Assembly: GCA_041686935.1 (NCBI GenBank)
Contig: JAWLCW010000004.1
Location: 248,001 to 312,000, forward strand
Reading direction: 5' to 3'
Length of the DNA stretch: 64,000 bases
From: Mariniphaga sp041686935
GTDB taxonomy: Bacteria; Bacteroidota; Bacteroidia; Bacteroidales; Prolixibacteraceae
Part shown: positions 18,366-27,009 of the stretch, piece by piece
How the letters are laid out: each line of letters opens with the position of its first letter
How positions within the stretch are numbered: position 1 is the first letter of the stretch
Translations under genes and position numbers: made by a program
Notes under the pieces: model-generated
Seen by the model: only the letters and a program-made list of their open reading frames with translations
What the model was told of the DNA's origin: nothing
The model's database searches: none

Positions 18366-20078
18366 TCAAATCCCGGGCGAATTCTTTCCCGGAAAATGTT
18401 CGTACCACTCTTTCCAGAAAAGCTGCACCTCGTTTTTCATTTCCTTATGCAAAGTTAATATTCCAATAAGATTGGGAATGGTCATCAAAGCTATTGTGAT
18501 ACCTGACAGTGTCCAAACGATGGTAGTGTCGGTAAACGAAGCCAGGAAAAAACCGAGCACATACAGAATTCGGTAGTATATAATTCCCTTAATTCCAAAC
18601 AGATAAGTTACCGCACGGTCACCATAATACGACCAGCTAATGGCGGTGGAAAAGGCAAAAAGCAGCAGACCGATGGCTACGATGTATTTACCGTAATCGC
18701 CCAGCCAGCTACGGGTAAATGCAACTGTGGTTAACGGTGCGCTGTGCAACAGTGAGTTGCCTGTGAGGGAAAGTCCCGACTGGCTCACCAGTTTTCCCGA
18801 ATTAAAAGCAATGATTCCGGTAAACGGCTCGTTGTTTGCCCAAACCATTACATTTTCGGCTACCGAGCGGGCATGTAAAATGGTTGGCTGGTTCTGAATG
18901 ATTCCTTCCGAAACTTCGAGATTCCCGTTAAAAAGCGGCAGTCTGATTTCGCCTGCCAGAAATTCGTACAGTTTTTCCTGGTCGGCAGCATTAGATTCAT
19001 CATATTCACTCTGCAACACCATCAAATCGGTTTCCTGGAAACGGTTGGGCAGTTTTTCATTCCAAACTCCCGAAGAAAGCAATACCAAACCGGTAAGTGT
19101 ACAAATAATAATGGTGTCGATAAACGGTTCGAGCAGGGCAACGAGTCCTTCAGAAACCGGTTCGTGAGCGCGTGCAGCAGCATGAGCAATGGGTGCAGAA
19201 CCCTGTCCTGCTTCGTTGGAAAACAATCCCCGGTTAACTCCGCGGTTAAATGCAAAAGCAATACTTCCGCCCAAAAAGCCGCCAACAGCAGCCGTTCCGG
19301 TAAATACGTCACCCACAATAGCTGCAATTGAAGGAATAATATTCTGGTAATTGAAGAAAATAACCAGCATGGCGCCTGTAAAATAAATCAGTGCCATAAT
19401 GGGTACCAAACGCGAAGTTACCATTGCAATGCGCTTTATTCCACCTAAAATGACCAGCGCCAGCAAAACGGCCAAAACACCCCCTGTAAGCACATGGTTC
19501 AGGCCAAAAGTTTCATATAGTGAATTCGAAATACTGTTTATCTGGGGCAGATTTCCGGTGCCAAATGAGGAAAAAATGGTGGCTATGGCAAACAGCGCGC
19601 CCATCACAGTTCCTGTTTTTATTACTTTTTTGTTTTTCAGCTGAATATTGAGTCGTTTGCGCATATAATACATGGGACCACCGGTAATGGAGCCGTCGGC
19701 AGCTTTTTCGCGGTATTTGTGCGAAAGGGTGACTTCCACGAATTTGGTAGTCATACCTACGGCGGCAGTCATTAGCATCCAGAAAAGCGCTGCCGGTCCG
19801 CCCAAATGAATGGCCAGCGCCACCCCGGCAATGTTGCCGGTACCCACGGTTCCCGAAAGGGCAGTGGTAAGCGCCTGAAAATGGGAAGTGTCGCCTTCGT
19901 CGCCTTTTTTGTCAAATTTTCCCAAAACTATACGAATCGAGTGTCTCAGGTAGCGGAATTGCGGAAATTTCAGATAGATGGTAAAAAAAAGACCGGTGCC
20001 GAGCAATAAAAAAACGAACCATTGTGATCCGCCGATCTGATTATCGATTACTGATAAGAAATTGTTCAATTCGTTCAT
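18366..20078 (-). CDS. Alanine/glycine:cation symporter (AGCS)
   Basis: A sodium- or proton-coupled amino-acid importer of 570 residues from the chosen ATG (MNELNNFLSV). The upstream ATG at 20117 would add 13 polar residues and lies where a promoter-like element sits, so it was not used. Family signatures are FPQFRYLRHS, LSGTVGTGNIAGVALA, GGPAALFWM and GGPMYYM, followed by ten to eleven hydrophobic helices. A soluble-looking insertion of about 105 residues sits at about 345-450 between late helices, making the protein longer than the ~450-residue standard members. The substrate within small amino acids is not defined. Confidence 0.92.
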   Translation of the reverse strand: MNELNNFLSVIDNQIGGSQWFVFLLLGTGLFFTIYLKFPQFRYLRHSIRIVLGKFDKKGDEGDTSHFQALTTALSGTVGTGNIAGVALAIHLGGPAALFWMLMTAAVGMTTKFVEVTLSHKYREKAADGSITGGPMYYMRKRLNIQLKNKKVIKTGTVMGALFAIATIFSSFGTGNLPQINSISNSLYETFGLNHVLTGGVLAVLLALVILGGIKRIAMVTSRLVPIMALIYFTGAMLVIFFNYQNIIPSIAAIVGDVFTGTAAVGGFLGGSIAFAFNRGVNRGLFSNEAGQGSAPIAHAAARAHEPVSEGLVALLEPFIDTIIICTLTGLVLLSSGVWNEKLPNRFQETDLMVLQSEYDESNAADQEKLYEFLAGEIRLPLFNGNLEVSEGIIQNQPTILHARSVAENVMVWANNEPFTGIIAFNSGKLVSQSGLSLTGNSLLHSAPLTTVAFTRSWLGDYGKYIVAIGLLLFAFSTAISWSYYGDRAVTYLFGIKGIIYYRILYVLGFFLASFTDTTIVWTLSGITIALMTIPNLIGILTLHKEMKNEVQLFWKEWYEHFPGKNSPGI

Positions 20079-20105
20079 TTCAGGTTCATTTTTTTTAATT
20101 CCGGC

Positions 20106-20137
20106 TAAAAATAGCAATCTATTTCATAAATTAGCAA
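20106..20137 (-). promoter_or_regulatory. Probable promoter of AGCS gene
   Basis: On the minus strand TTG (20135-20137) precedes TATTTTTA (20106-20113) by 21 bases. The -7 box matches seven of eight positions of TAnnTTTG, with A for the last G. Confidence 0.45.
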
Positions 20138-20160
20138 CATAATTTTTAAAAGTAAAGATC

Positions 20161-20412
20161 ATGCTGCCAAGATTTCTTTTAGCCGACAATTCATTGGAAA
20201 CACCCGAAACCATTTTTGTGGTCCATACCGAAACGCCGCGTTTTATTATTGAAGCCGACATCGACGACTTTGAAAGTAACCAGCAAATCCACTGGATTGA
20301 CGGTGAACCGGGCGATGAGAACTTGATTGCCCAATTAATTAACGAAGCCGAAGAGTTTCTGGAAAAAGAGTTTGAAAACGAAGAATTTCTGGACAGCGAC
20401 GAAGAAGAATAA
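20161..20412 (+). CDS. Small acidic conserved protein
   Basis: An 83-residue, very acidic protein that ends in an EEFLDSDEEE tail. It opens MLPRFLLADNS and has a beta-type first half (TIFVVHTETPRFIIEAD) and a helical acidic second half. No signal or membrane segment. It is four bases upstream of the pspC-like gene, so the two form an operon. Similar short proteins are common in Bacteroidota but I know no function for them. Confidence 0.75.
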   Translation: MLPRFLLADNSLETPETIFVVHTETPRFIIEADIDDFESNQQIHWIDGEPGDENLIAQLINEAEEFLEKEFENEEFLDSDEEE

Positions 20413-20415
20413 GCT

Positions 20416-20628
20416 ATGGAAACCACAAGTCAGCCTAAAAAACTTTACCGCTCCCGCGACCGGATTCTGGGTGGTGTGTTAGCCGGATTTTCAGAATATA
20501 TTTATGCCGATAAAACGGTGGTACGACTGGTTTATGCCCTGGTTTCCATTCTTTCTGCCGGTTTTCCCGGACTGCTGATTTACATTATTGCCTGGATTGT
20601 TATTCCTGAGCGGCCTTTGGAACATTAA
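20416..20628 (+). CDS. PspC-domain membrane protein
   Basis: A 70-residue PspC-domain protein: KKLYRSRDRILGGVLAGFSEY is the family's opening, followed by a long hydrophobic segment (about 33-63) ending in IAWIVIPE. In enterobacteria PspC is a membrane part of the phage-shock response; small single-domain forms like this one in Bacteroidota are of unknown role. It follows the acidic gene by four bases and its last 29 bases overlap the end of the convergent EamA gene. Confidence 0.9.
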   Translation: METTSQPKKLYRSRDRILGGVLAGFSEYIYADKTVVRLVYALVSILSAGFPGLLIYIIAWIVIPERPLEH

Positions 20629-21532
20629 TCCTGGTTTTTCCTGTTTTTTTTACTACCAGAAAAGCGCCTGAAATTACCAGCGATGCGCCAAAAATGGTTG
20701 CCGGCGAAAACCGTTCGTGTGCAATCCAGTCCACACTCAGGTAAGTCAATATGCCCATCGTAATGAAAGTTATGATGGGGTTCAGGAAAATAATGACGCT
20801 CACTTTGCTGGCTTCGATAAACCTCAGTGCCTGCGCCAGACAACTGTAAGCAATCAGCGTATTTACTCCCAAAAAAACCAACAGCAGCCACCAGGTCCAG
20901 TGCAATTGAAACACCGGCGCCAAATTAATTACCGGAAAATAAATGAGGGTGGGGAGGCCAAACAGAAACAGGTTGAGCATGGGCGCAGAATATTTTACTA
21001 CCAGTTTTTTCTGCATCACCGCGTAAACCGTCCAGGCCAGAGCGCCGCTCAGTGTAAACAACACACCCAGATTGTACTGCTCTTTTCCTTCGAAAAATGC
21101 CCGGAGTTGGTCGTTGTAAAAAAAGGCAAACCCGGACAGTGCAACAAAAAAGCCAATCATCTGCACCCGGGAAAGGCGTTCTTTAAAAATGACAAACCCT
21201 GAAAGGGCGAGCATCATGGGGCCAAACTGAATAAAAAGCTGTGCATTGCTGGGTGTGGTGTATTGAATGCCCAGCATAAAACCCAGGTAATTCCAGGAAA
21301 TTGCCAATGCAGCAATAATAAGCAACAGCGGAGGTTTTACCAGAATTTTCAATGACCGCGGATTTCGGTACAACTGCCAACCCAGCAAAAAAGTAAATGC
21401 CACAAAAAACCGGAACCAGACAATGGTTTTCGGATCGACTTCACGCACGGCAACTTTTAGCGCAATGGCCAGAAATCCCCAGAAAAAGGCAGTAACTGCC
21501 GCATAAATGACTCCTTTTGTTTGATTGGACAT
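20600..21532 (-). CDS. EamA/DMT-family transporter
   Basis: A 310-residue inner-membrane protein with ten predicted helices in two EamA repeats (about 8-140 and 150-290). Typical features are AAVTAFFWGFLAIALK at the start of repeat one, SGALAWTVYAVMQKK at the start of repeat two and PIITFITMGILTY near the end. DMT members move amino acids, nucleotides or other metabolites; the substrate here is not known. The gene stands alone, divergent from nothing and about 20 bases from the toxin gene upstream on the same strand. Confidence 0.92.
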   Translation of the reverse strand: MSNQTKGVIYAAVTAFFWGFLAIALKVAVREVDPKTIVWFRFFVAFTFLLGWQLYRNPRSLKILVKPPLLLIIAALAISWNYLGFMLGIQYTTPSNAQLFIQFGPMMLALSGFVIFKERLSRVQMIGFFVALSGFAFFYNDQLRAFFEGKEQYNLGVLFTLSGALAWTVYAVMQKKLVVKYSAPMLNLFLFGLPTLIYFPVINLAPVFQLHWTWWLLLVFLGVNTLIAYSCLAQALRFIEASKVSVIIFLNPIITFITMGILTYLSVDWIAHERFSPATIFGASLVISGAFLVVKKTGKTRINVPKAAQE

Positions 21533-21552
21533 TTATTTTTGAATGCAATAAA

Positions 21553-21876
21553 TTATTTATTCAATTGAAGGACAGCAGTCAGATTTTGATTGATATGCTG
21601 CATGTAACTGGTTTCAAGTGTTCCAATCCGTCCCCAAACCAAATCTTTGTCTATGGTGGCAAATTTGGTCAAACGAATTAACGATTCTTTTTTCAATCCA
21701 TTTTCAACAGTTGGCTGAACCACAACATCGTATTTTTCTTTCCACTGAATCTGAGTTGTAATGAAACAAACTGTTACATCATAATTTGATTCAATGAGAA
21801 TCAGGGCCGGGCGATATTTATTACCTGAAAGGTCGGTAAAAGGAAACGGAACCAGAATGATGTGACCTTTTTTCAC
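21553..21876 (-). CDS. PemK/MazF-family toxin
   Basis: A 107-residue type II toxin, an RNA-cleaving endoribonuclease in studied relatives. It opens with KKGHIILVPFPFTDLSGNKYRP, the MazF beta-sheet core with the conserved PFPFTD and RP, followed by LILIESNYDVTVCFITTQ and late LIRLTKFATID, where the second active-site region usually lies. Its ATG overlaps the antitoxin stop by four bases (21873-21876), the standard coupled layout. Activity is not testable here, but no key region is missing. Confidence 0.88.
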   Translation of the reverse strand: MKKGHIILVPFPFTDLSGNKYRPALILIESNYDVTVCFITTQIQWKEKYDVVVQPTVENGLKKESLIRLTKFATIDKDLVWGRIGTLETSYMQHINQNLTAVLQLNK

Positions 21877-22100
21877 CGGTACTTTTCTTTTAAATCATTT
21901 ACCGAATACAATTCTTCCTCATTTTTTAAATATTCAAAAGCTTTTGAATCGGAAGTCAGTTTTTGAATGCCTTCAACAAGCAGTTTGTCGTCAATGCGGC
22001 TCATCACAAAATCCACGAAATCTTCAACCTGCCGGAGTCTGTCCAACGGTAACCGATTGAGTTTTTTTACTGTTTCATCAATGATTGTTTCCCGTTCCAT
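21873..22100 (-). CDS. Antitoxin of PemK/MazF pair
   Basis: A 75-residue protein directly upstream of and overlapping the toxin gene. Its N-terminal part (VKKLNRLPLDRLRQVEDFVDFVMSRI) resembles DUF2281-type antitoxins, and the C-terminal acidic tail (YLKNEEELYSVNDLKEKYR) would be the toxin-wrapping segment. Function is inferred mainly from gene order. It likely represses its own promoter, as is usual for such pairs; I did not find a clear operator. Confidence 0.8.
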   Translation of the reverse strand: MERETIIDETVKKLNRLPLDRLRQVEDFVDFVMSRIDDKLLVEGIQKLTSDSKAFEYLKNEEELYSVNDLKEKYR

Positions 22101-22135
22101 CTTTTTTTCTTTTCCGTAAAGTTAAAAAGAAAACG

Positions 22136-24589
22136 CTACTTACGCAATTCGGCGCCCAGCTCGCGCCCGAAGGTTGCAACCAGCTTTTGTATGGTTTTGT
22201 CGATCTGTTTTTCGTTGAGTGTGTGCAGGTCATCACGCAGGATGAAACTTACCGCATACGACTTTTTACCTTCAGGAATGCCCTGGCCTTCATACACATC
22301 GAAAAGCCCGACCTCTCGCAAAATTTTCCGTTCGGTTTTGAAAGCCAGTTCCTCAATCTGCTGAAATTTCAACTGCTTGTCGATGAGCAGTGCCAAATCG
22401 CGGCGCACAGCGGGAAATTTTGGCAATTCCTGAAATTCCACCTTGTGCTTTCCCCTGCGCATCATCACGGCTTCCCAGTTGAAATCGGCGTAATATACCG
22501 GCTGTTCCACCTCAAATTTTTTCAGGAACTTTTTCGCCACCATTCCCAGTTCCAGCACCGTTTTGTTGTTTTCCACATAAGTTAGTCCTTCAGAAAACAG
22601 TTCGTTCTGTGTTTCCGAAACTTTCAGCATGCTCAGTACAAATCCCATCCGTTTCAGGATGTTTTCGGCGATGGATTTCAACTGAAAAAAGGAAGTGGAT
22701 TGTTGTTCACCGGTCCAGCTTTCAGCTGATTTGGCTCCGGTAATAAACAGTCCCAGATGTTCTTCCTCGCGGTAATTTTTTAACGGATTTTCCTTCTGTT
22801 CGGTGCCTTTAAAAAAGTAGCAGTTGCCGAACTCGTACAGTTTCAAATCCCTGCTCTGGCGGTTGGCGTTGTAAGCCACACATTCCAGTCCGCCAAACAA
22901 TAAGGTCTGGCGCATGCCTTTCAAATCGGCGCTGAGCGGGTTCAGCAGGTTTACGGTCTGCTCCGCTTTATATTGTTCCAAACCTTCGTAATAGCCGGCT
23001 TTGGTGAGCGAGTTCGACCAGATTTCGTTGAATCCCTGCGCCGTAAGCATTTCGGCCACCAGATTGCGCACCTGGTCGGGGTCGGGTTGCCGGGCGTATT
23101 GCAGCGACGCTTTTACCAGCGACGGAATTTCCACGTTGTTGTATCCGTAAATGCGCAGGATTTCCTCAATTACGTCGGCTTCGCGCTGCACATCCACGCG
23201 GTAGGGCGGCACAAGCAGCGACAAACCGGTTTCGGTTTCGTTCTCCAATTCGATTTCCAGCGAGGTGAGTATTTTTTTGATGGTCTTTTTTCCCAAATCT
23301 TTGCCTACCAGCCGAGTGATATTTTTGTAGCTGACCTGAACTTTGAAGTGTTCAGCGGGCTGCGGATAAACGTCCACAATTTCCGATGAAATGGTTCCCC
23401 CGGCAATTTCTTTGATAAGCAGTGCCGCCCGTTTGAGCGCGTAAATCACGCCGTTGGGGTCGGTACCGCGTTCAAAACGGAAAGACGCGTCGGTATTCAG
23501 TCCGTGGCGGCGGGCGGTTTTACGAATGAAAACCGGGTCGAACCAGGCACTTTCGAGAAACACGTTCTGGGTACTTTCCTTCACGCCCGACTGAATGCCG
23601 CCAAATACACCACCTATGCACATGGGCGTTTCGGTGTTGCAAATCATCAGATCGTCTTCATGCAGTTCGCGTTCCACTTCGTCGAGCGTGGTGAATTTTG
23701 TTCCCGCAGGCAGTGTTTGCACCACCACTTTTCCGCCGGTAATTTCATCGGCATCGAATGCGTGCAGCGGCTGACCGGTTTCAAACAGCACGTAGTTGGT
23801 AATATCCACCACGTTATTGATGGGCGTGTGGCCAATGGCTTTCAGCCGGTTTTTCAGCCAGCCGGGCGACTCTTTTACCGTTACGCCTGAAATGGTAACA
23901 CCGGAGTACCGTGGGCACGCTTCCGGGTTTTTTATTTCCACCGGAATTTCCAGGTTTTGGTTGTCCGTTTTAAAATGGTCAACCGGAATGCGCTGATATT
24001 TTGTGGGTTTTGTTTTGTTCAGAAAAGCGGCCAAATCGCGGGCCACGCCAATGTGCGAACCACCGTCGATGCGGTTGGGCGTGAGGTCGATTTCAATAAC
24101 CCAGTCGGATTTGACGTTGAAATATTCTTTGGCCGGTGAACCGATTTCCACCGTACCGGGCAGCACAATGATGCCTTCGTGGTCGGTACCGATGCCGATT
24201 TCGTCCTCGGCGCAAATCATACCTTCGGAAACTTCGCCGCGGATTTTTACCCGTTTCAGCGTGAGCTCCTGGTCGCCCATGCAGAGCGTGGTACCCACCG
24301 GCGCTACGACCACTTTTTGCCCGGCAGCCACGTTGGGCGCACCACAAACGATGTTCAGCAGTTGGCCGGCGCCAATGTCAACGGTGGTTTTGCTCAGGTG
24401 GTCGGAGTTGGGGTGTTTTTCGCAGGTGATTACCTGGCCCAGCACCAGTCCTTCCATGCCGCCTTTTACGGTTTCCACCTCTTCCACGCCGGCCACTTCC
24501 AACCCGGTTTGCGTTAAAATTTTTGCCACCTCTTCAGGCGATTCATCCAGTGTGATATAATCTTTTAACCAGTTGTACGATATCTTCAT
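22136..24589 (-). CDS. pheT: Phenylalanyl-tRNA synthetase beta subunit
   Basis: The 817-residue beta chain of the alpha2-beta2 enzyme that charges tRNA-Phe. The start MKISYNWLKDYI is the universal PheT beginning and replaces an ATG 39 codons further up. Domains in order: tRNA-binding OB fold (about 40-150), B3/B4 editing domain (about 205-375; LHAFDADEI), B5 (about 400-475), catalytic-like domain (about 480-695; RFERGTDPNG lies before B5) and C-terminal FDX-ACB (about 720-815; FPAVRRDLALLID). pheS is not in the window. A -7 box at 24623 fits this start. Confidence 0.97.
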   Translation of the reverse strand: MKISYNWLKDYITLDESPEEVAKILTQTGLEVAGVEEVETVKGGMEGLVLGQVITCEKHPNSDHLSKTTVDIGAGQLLNIVCGAPNVAAGQKVVVAPVGTTLCMGDQELTLKRVKIRGEVSEGMICAEDEIGIGTDHEGIIVLPGTVEIGSPAKEYFNVKSDWVIEIDLTPNRIDGGSHIGVARDLAAFLNKTKPTKYQRIPVDHFKTDNQNLEIPVEIKNPEACPRYSGVTISGVTVKESPGWLKNRLKAIGHTPINNVVDITNYVLFETGQPLHAFDADEITGGKVVVQTLPAGTKFTTLDEVERELHEDDLMICNTETPMCIGGVFGGIQSGVKESTQNVFLESAWFDPVFIRKTARRHGLNTDASFRFERGTDPNGVIYALKRAALLIKEIAGGTISSEIVDVYPQPAEHFKVQVSYKNITRLVGKDLGKKTIKKILTSLEIELENETETGLSLLVPPYRVDVQREADVIEEILRIYGYNNVEIPSLVKASLQYARQPDPDQVRNLVAEMLTAQGFNEIWSNSLTKAGYYEGLEQYKAEQTVNLLNPLSADLKGMRQTLLFGGLECVAYNANRQSRDLKLYEFGNCYFFKGTEQKENPLKNYREEEHLGLFITGAKSAESWTGEQQSTSFFQLKSIAENILKRMGFVLSMLKVSETQNELFSEGLTYVENNKTVLELGMVAKKFLKKFEVEQPVYYADFNWEAVMMRRGKHKVEFQELPKFPAVRRDLALLIDKQLKFQQIEELAFKTERKILREVGLFDVYEGQGIPEGKKSYAVSFILRDDLHTLNEKQIDKTIQKLVATFGRELGAELRK

Positions 24590-24622
24590 GATAAAAAAAT
24601 GCTTTGCCGTTTTACGAAGCCA

Positions 24623-24630
24623 CAAAAATA
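24623..24630 (-). promoter_or_regulatory. Promoter -7 box of pheT
   Basis: Reads TATTTTTG on the minus strand, a perfect TAnnTTTG match 33 bases before the PheT start and inside the longer reading frame, which supports the shorter start. No clear -33 TTG was seen. Confidence 0.45.
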
Positions 24631-24790
24631 GAGATTTTATGCGGAAAGCGGGGCTTTGCGTTTCAATAAATTCTGATTCGTGCTTGTTCTTTTGGCGACA
24701 TTGCATGAATGATTACACGAATTGCACATCACTTTTCTACTCCAGGAATTAAATTATCTTTATCGGATTCTTTCAAAATAGCAATTTTAA

Positions 24791-26794
24791 ATGGCGAAAA
24801 AAATCGGTTTGATTTTTATTCTTTTTCTTTTAGCCCTGTTTCAGGCAGGCGATGTATTTGCTCAGGTATTTGTTGTGGGCGGTGATTCTGATTATGCGCC
24901 TTTTTCATTTATCGATAAAACAGGAAATCCCAGCGGACTGGAAATTGATGTGCTGGAAGCCATTGCGGCTTCAGGTGATTTGAAATTGAGCTATCATCTC
25001 AGCAGGTGGGACAGTGCGTTGGCTTATATTCAAACAGGAAAAACGGATATTATTGTTGGAATCATTTTTTCTGAAGAACGGGAAAAGTGTCTCGATTTTA
25101 CCATTCCTGTTCATACAGAATACTATTCGATTTTTATCCGCAAAGATTTGCCGTTTAAAGATTTGTCGAGCTTATACGAATACAAACCAGCGGTGTTGGA
25201 CATGGATGCTTCCATCGAGAAGTATCTTGTTCCTATGGGGTTGCTCAATGATTATGTTTCGGCCATTTCAATACCTGAAGCCTTTTCTGCAATAGAACTG
25301 GGATTGGCGGATTATGTGTTAGCCCCAAACCTGCTTGGCTTAAACGAGATTGAAAAAAACAACTATCAAAACATTGAAATAAAAGGACCGTCGATAATTC
25401 CCAGTATTTATTGCATGGCGGTAAAAAAAGGCGATACCCAGTTACTGAACATTTTGAATGATGGAATCTTGGAGTTGCGAAAGAATGGAAAACTTTCAGA
25501 AATACAGGAAAAATGGAGGGTTTATGAACCAGATGACCATAGCTACAGGGGAATTGCCAGAAATATTTGGATTGTTTTTATAATAGCAGTTGGTTTATTC
25601 ATTCTTGTTTTTATATGGGTCTGGCTACTTCGCAGGCAGATTAAAAAACAGACAGAAAGTATAAATCTTAAAAATCAGGAATTACAAAAAAGCGAGGAAA
25701 AATTCAGGGTTATAACTGAAAACTCGAGCGACATCATCTGGCATTTGGACAGTAATTTTCTTCTCACCTATATCAGTCCGGCCGACGAAAGAATTCGAGG
25801 GTTCAAAAGAGAAGAAATTATTGGCAAATCCCTGTTTTCAATTTTAAAACCCGAAGGAATTGAATTACTGAAGGAGGCGAATAAAAAACGAATCGCTGAC
25901 CTGAGCAAGGGTATCAAATCAGCCCCGGTGATTTATGAGTTGGAAGAACTTTGTAAAGATGGCAGTTATGTTTGGGTTGAAGCCACTGCAACAGCATTTT
26001 ATGATCAGGATGGTAAAATTTCAGGTTATCATGGGGTATCGAGAGATATTTCAGAACGAAAAAAAGCGGAACTGCTGCTTAAAGAACGGGAAAGCCAGTT
26101 GAGGGAACTCAATTCCACGAAAGACAAACTTTTTTCAATTATAGCGCACGACTTAAGAAGTCCGTTTAATGCCATATTAGGCCTGTCGGAACAATTAATT
26201 GAAAACATAAAAGAATTTGAAGTTGCTGAATCTGAAAAGTACCTTCAATTCATCAATTCATCGGCCAAAAACACACTTATTTTACTTGATAATTTGCTAA
26301 CCTGGGTAAAATCACAAACCGGAAAAAGTATTTATAAACCGGATAAAATACATTTGCCTGAAATTGTCAGAGAAATTGTAGAGGTATCAAAATCGTCTGC
26401 AAAAATTAAAGATATATCATTACGATACGATTATAATATTGATTTTGAGGTGTATGCGGATGTGAACATGTTGAAAACAATTTTACGCAATCTTATTTTC
26501 AATGCTATAAAATACACGCACTCAAATGGAAAAATCGTTATTTCCGCAGCACAAAATCAAAACAATATTGAAATTACGGTTTCTGATAATGGAGTGGGTA
26601 TGAGTGAAGAAACCCAAAGTAAATTATTTAGAATTGATACCAACATCACAACTCCCGGAACAGCAAACGAAAAAGGTTCAGGTTTAGGCTTAATACTGTG
26701 TCAGGAATTTGTAGAAAAACATGGCGGGAAAATTTGGGTTGAAAGTGAATTGGGAAAAGGGAGTGCTTTTACATTTTCGTTGCCTGTTAAGTAA
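24791..26794 (+). CDS. Sensor histidine kinase with solute-binding domain
   Basis: A 667-residue membrane kinase. After a signal peptide (1-24) comes a periplasmic solute-binding protein family 3 domain (about 25-245; GDSDYAPFSFID and GKTDIIVGIIFSEER are typical), a membrane helix (about 257-283), a PAS domain (about 300-420), a HisKA domain with H-box IIAHDLRSPFNA (phospho-acceptor His 453), and an ATPase domain with N box LRNLIFNAIKYTH, G1 SDNGVGMS and G2 GSGLGLILC. It should sense a small solute directly in the periplasm. No response regulator lies next to it, so the partner is elsewhere. Confidence 0.92.
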   Translation: MAKKIGLIFILFLLALFQAGDVFAQVFVVGGDSDYAPFSFIDKTGNPSGLEIDVLEAIAASGDLKLSYHLSRWDSALAYIQTGKTDIIVGIIFSEEREKCLDFTIPVHTEYYSIFIRKDLPFKDLSSLYEYKPAVLDMDASIEKYLVPMGLLNDYVSAISIPEAFSAIELGLADYVLAPNLLGLNEIEKNNYQNIEIKGPSIIPSIYCMAVKKGDTQLLNILNDGILELRKNGKLSEIQEKWRVYEPDDHSYRGIARNIWIVFIIAVGLFILVFIWVWLLRRQIKKQTESINLKNQELQKSEEKFRVITENSSDIIWHLDSNFLLTYISPADERIRGFKREEIIGKSLFSILKPEGIELLKEANKKRIADLSKGIKSAPVIYELEELCKDGSYVWVEATATAFYDQDGKISGYHGVSRDISERKKAELLLKERESQLRELNSTKDKLFSIIAHDLRSPFNAILGLSEQLIENIKEFEVAESEKYLQFINSSAKNTLILLDNLLTWVKSQTGKSIYKPDKIHLPEIVREIVEVSKSSAKIKDISLRYDYNIDFEVYADVNMLKTILRNLIFNAIKYTHSNGKIVISAAQNQNNIEITVSDNGVGMSEETQSKLFRIDTNITTPGTANEKGSGLGLILCQEFVEKHGGKIWVESELGKGSAFTFSLPVK

Positions 26795-26985
26795 TTTTAC
26801 ATTTACCCTACGTACCGGCGGCAGACAAACATTGAAAAAGAATTTGGTGTACATTGACAGGAAAGTAGCTTGCAAGCGGCTACTAACCCTGCACACAAAA
26901 CGTATGCAATACCAAAAATAAACTTAACCAAAAATAAAAATGGCAATTCTAACAACGAGAACAAAAGAAAAAGGTACAATAGTTT

Positions 26986-26993
26986 TACTTTTG
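26986..26993 (+). promoter_or_regulatory. Promoter -7 box before DUF2254 gene
   Basis: TACTTTTG, a perfect TAnnTTTG element, ends 16 bases before the ATG at 27010. No TTG is found 19-23 bases upstream. The 190 bases before it hold no gene; a short palindromic stretch (GTAGC/GCTAC, near 26866-26884) is the only structure I see there. Confidence 0.45.
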
Positions 26994-27009
26994 GTATAAA
27001 TTTTCAAGA

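Noticed and set aside
24003..24560. 185-residue plus-strand open frame inside pheT
   Set aside because: Antisense shadow of the conserved tRNA-binding domain; low-complexity Ser/Pro/Thr translation.
26795..26985. Gene or RNA in the gap after the sensor kinase
   Set aside because: The open frames there are shadows of the kinase end or lack any pattern; only a short imperfect palindrome is visible.
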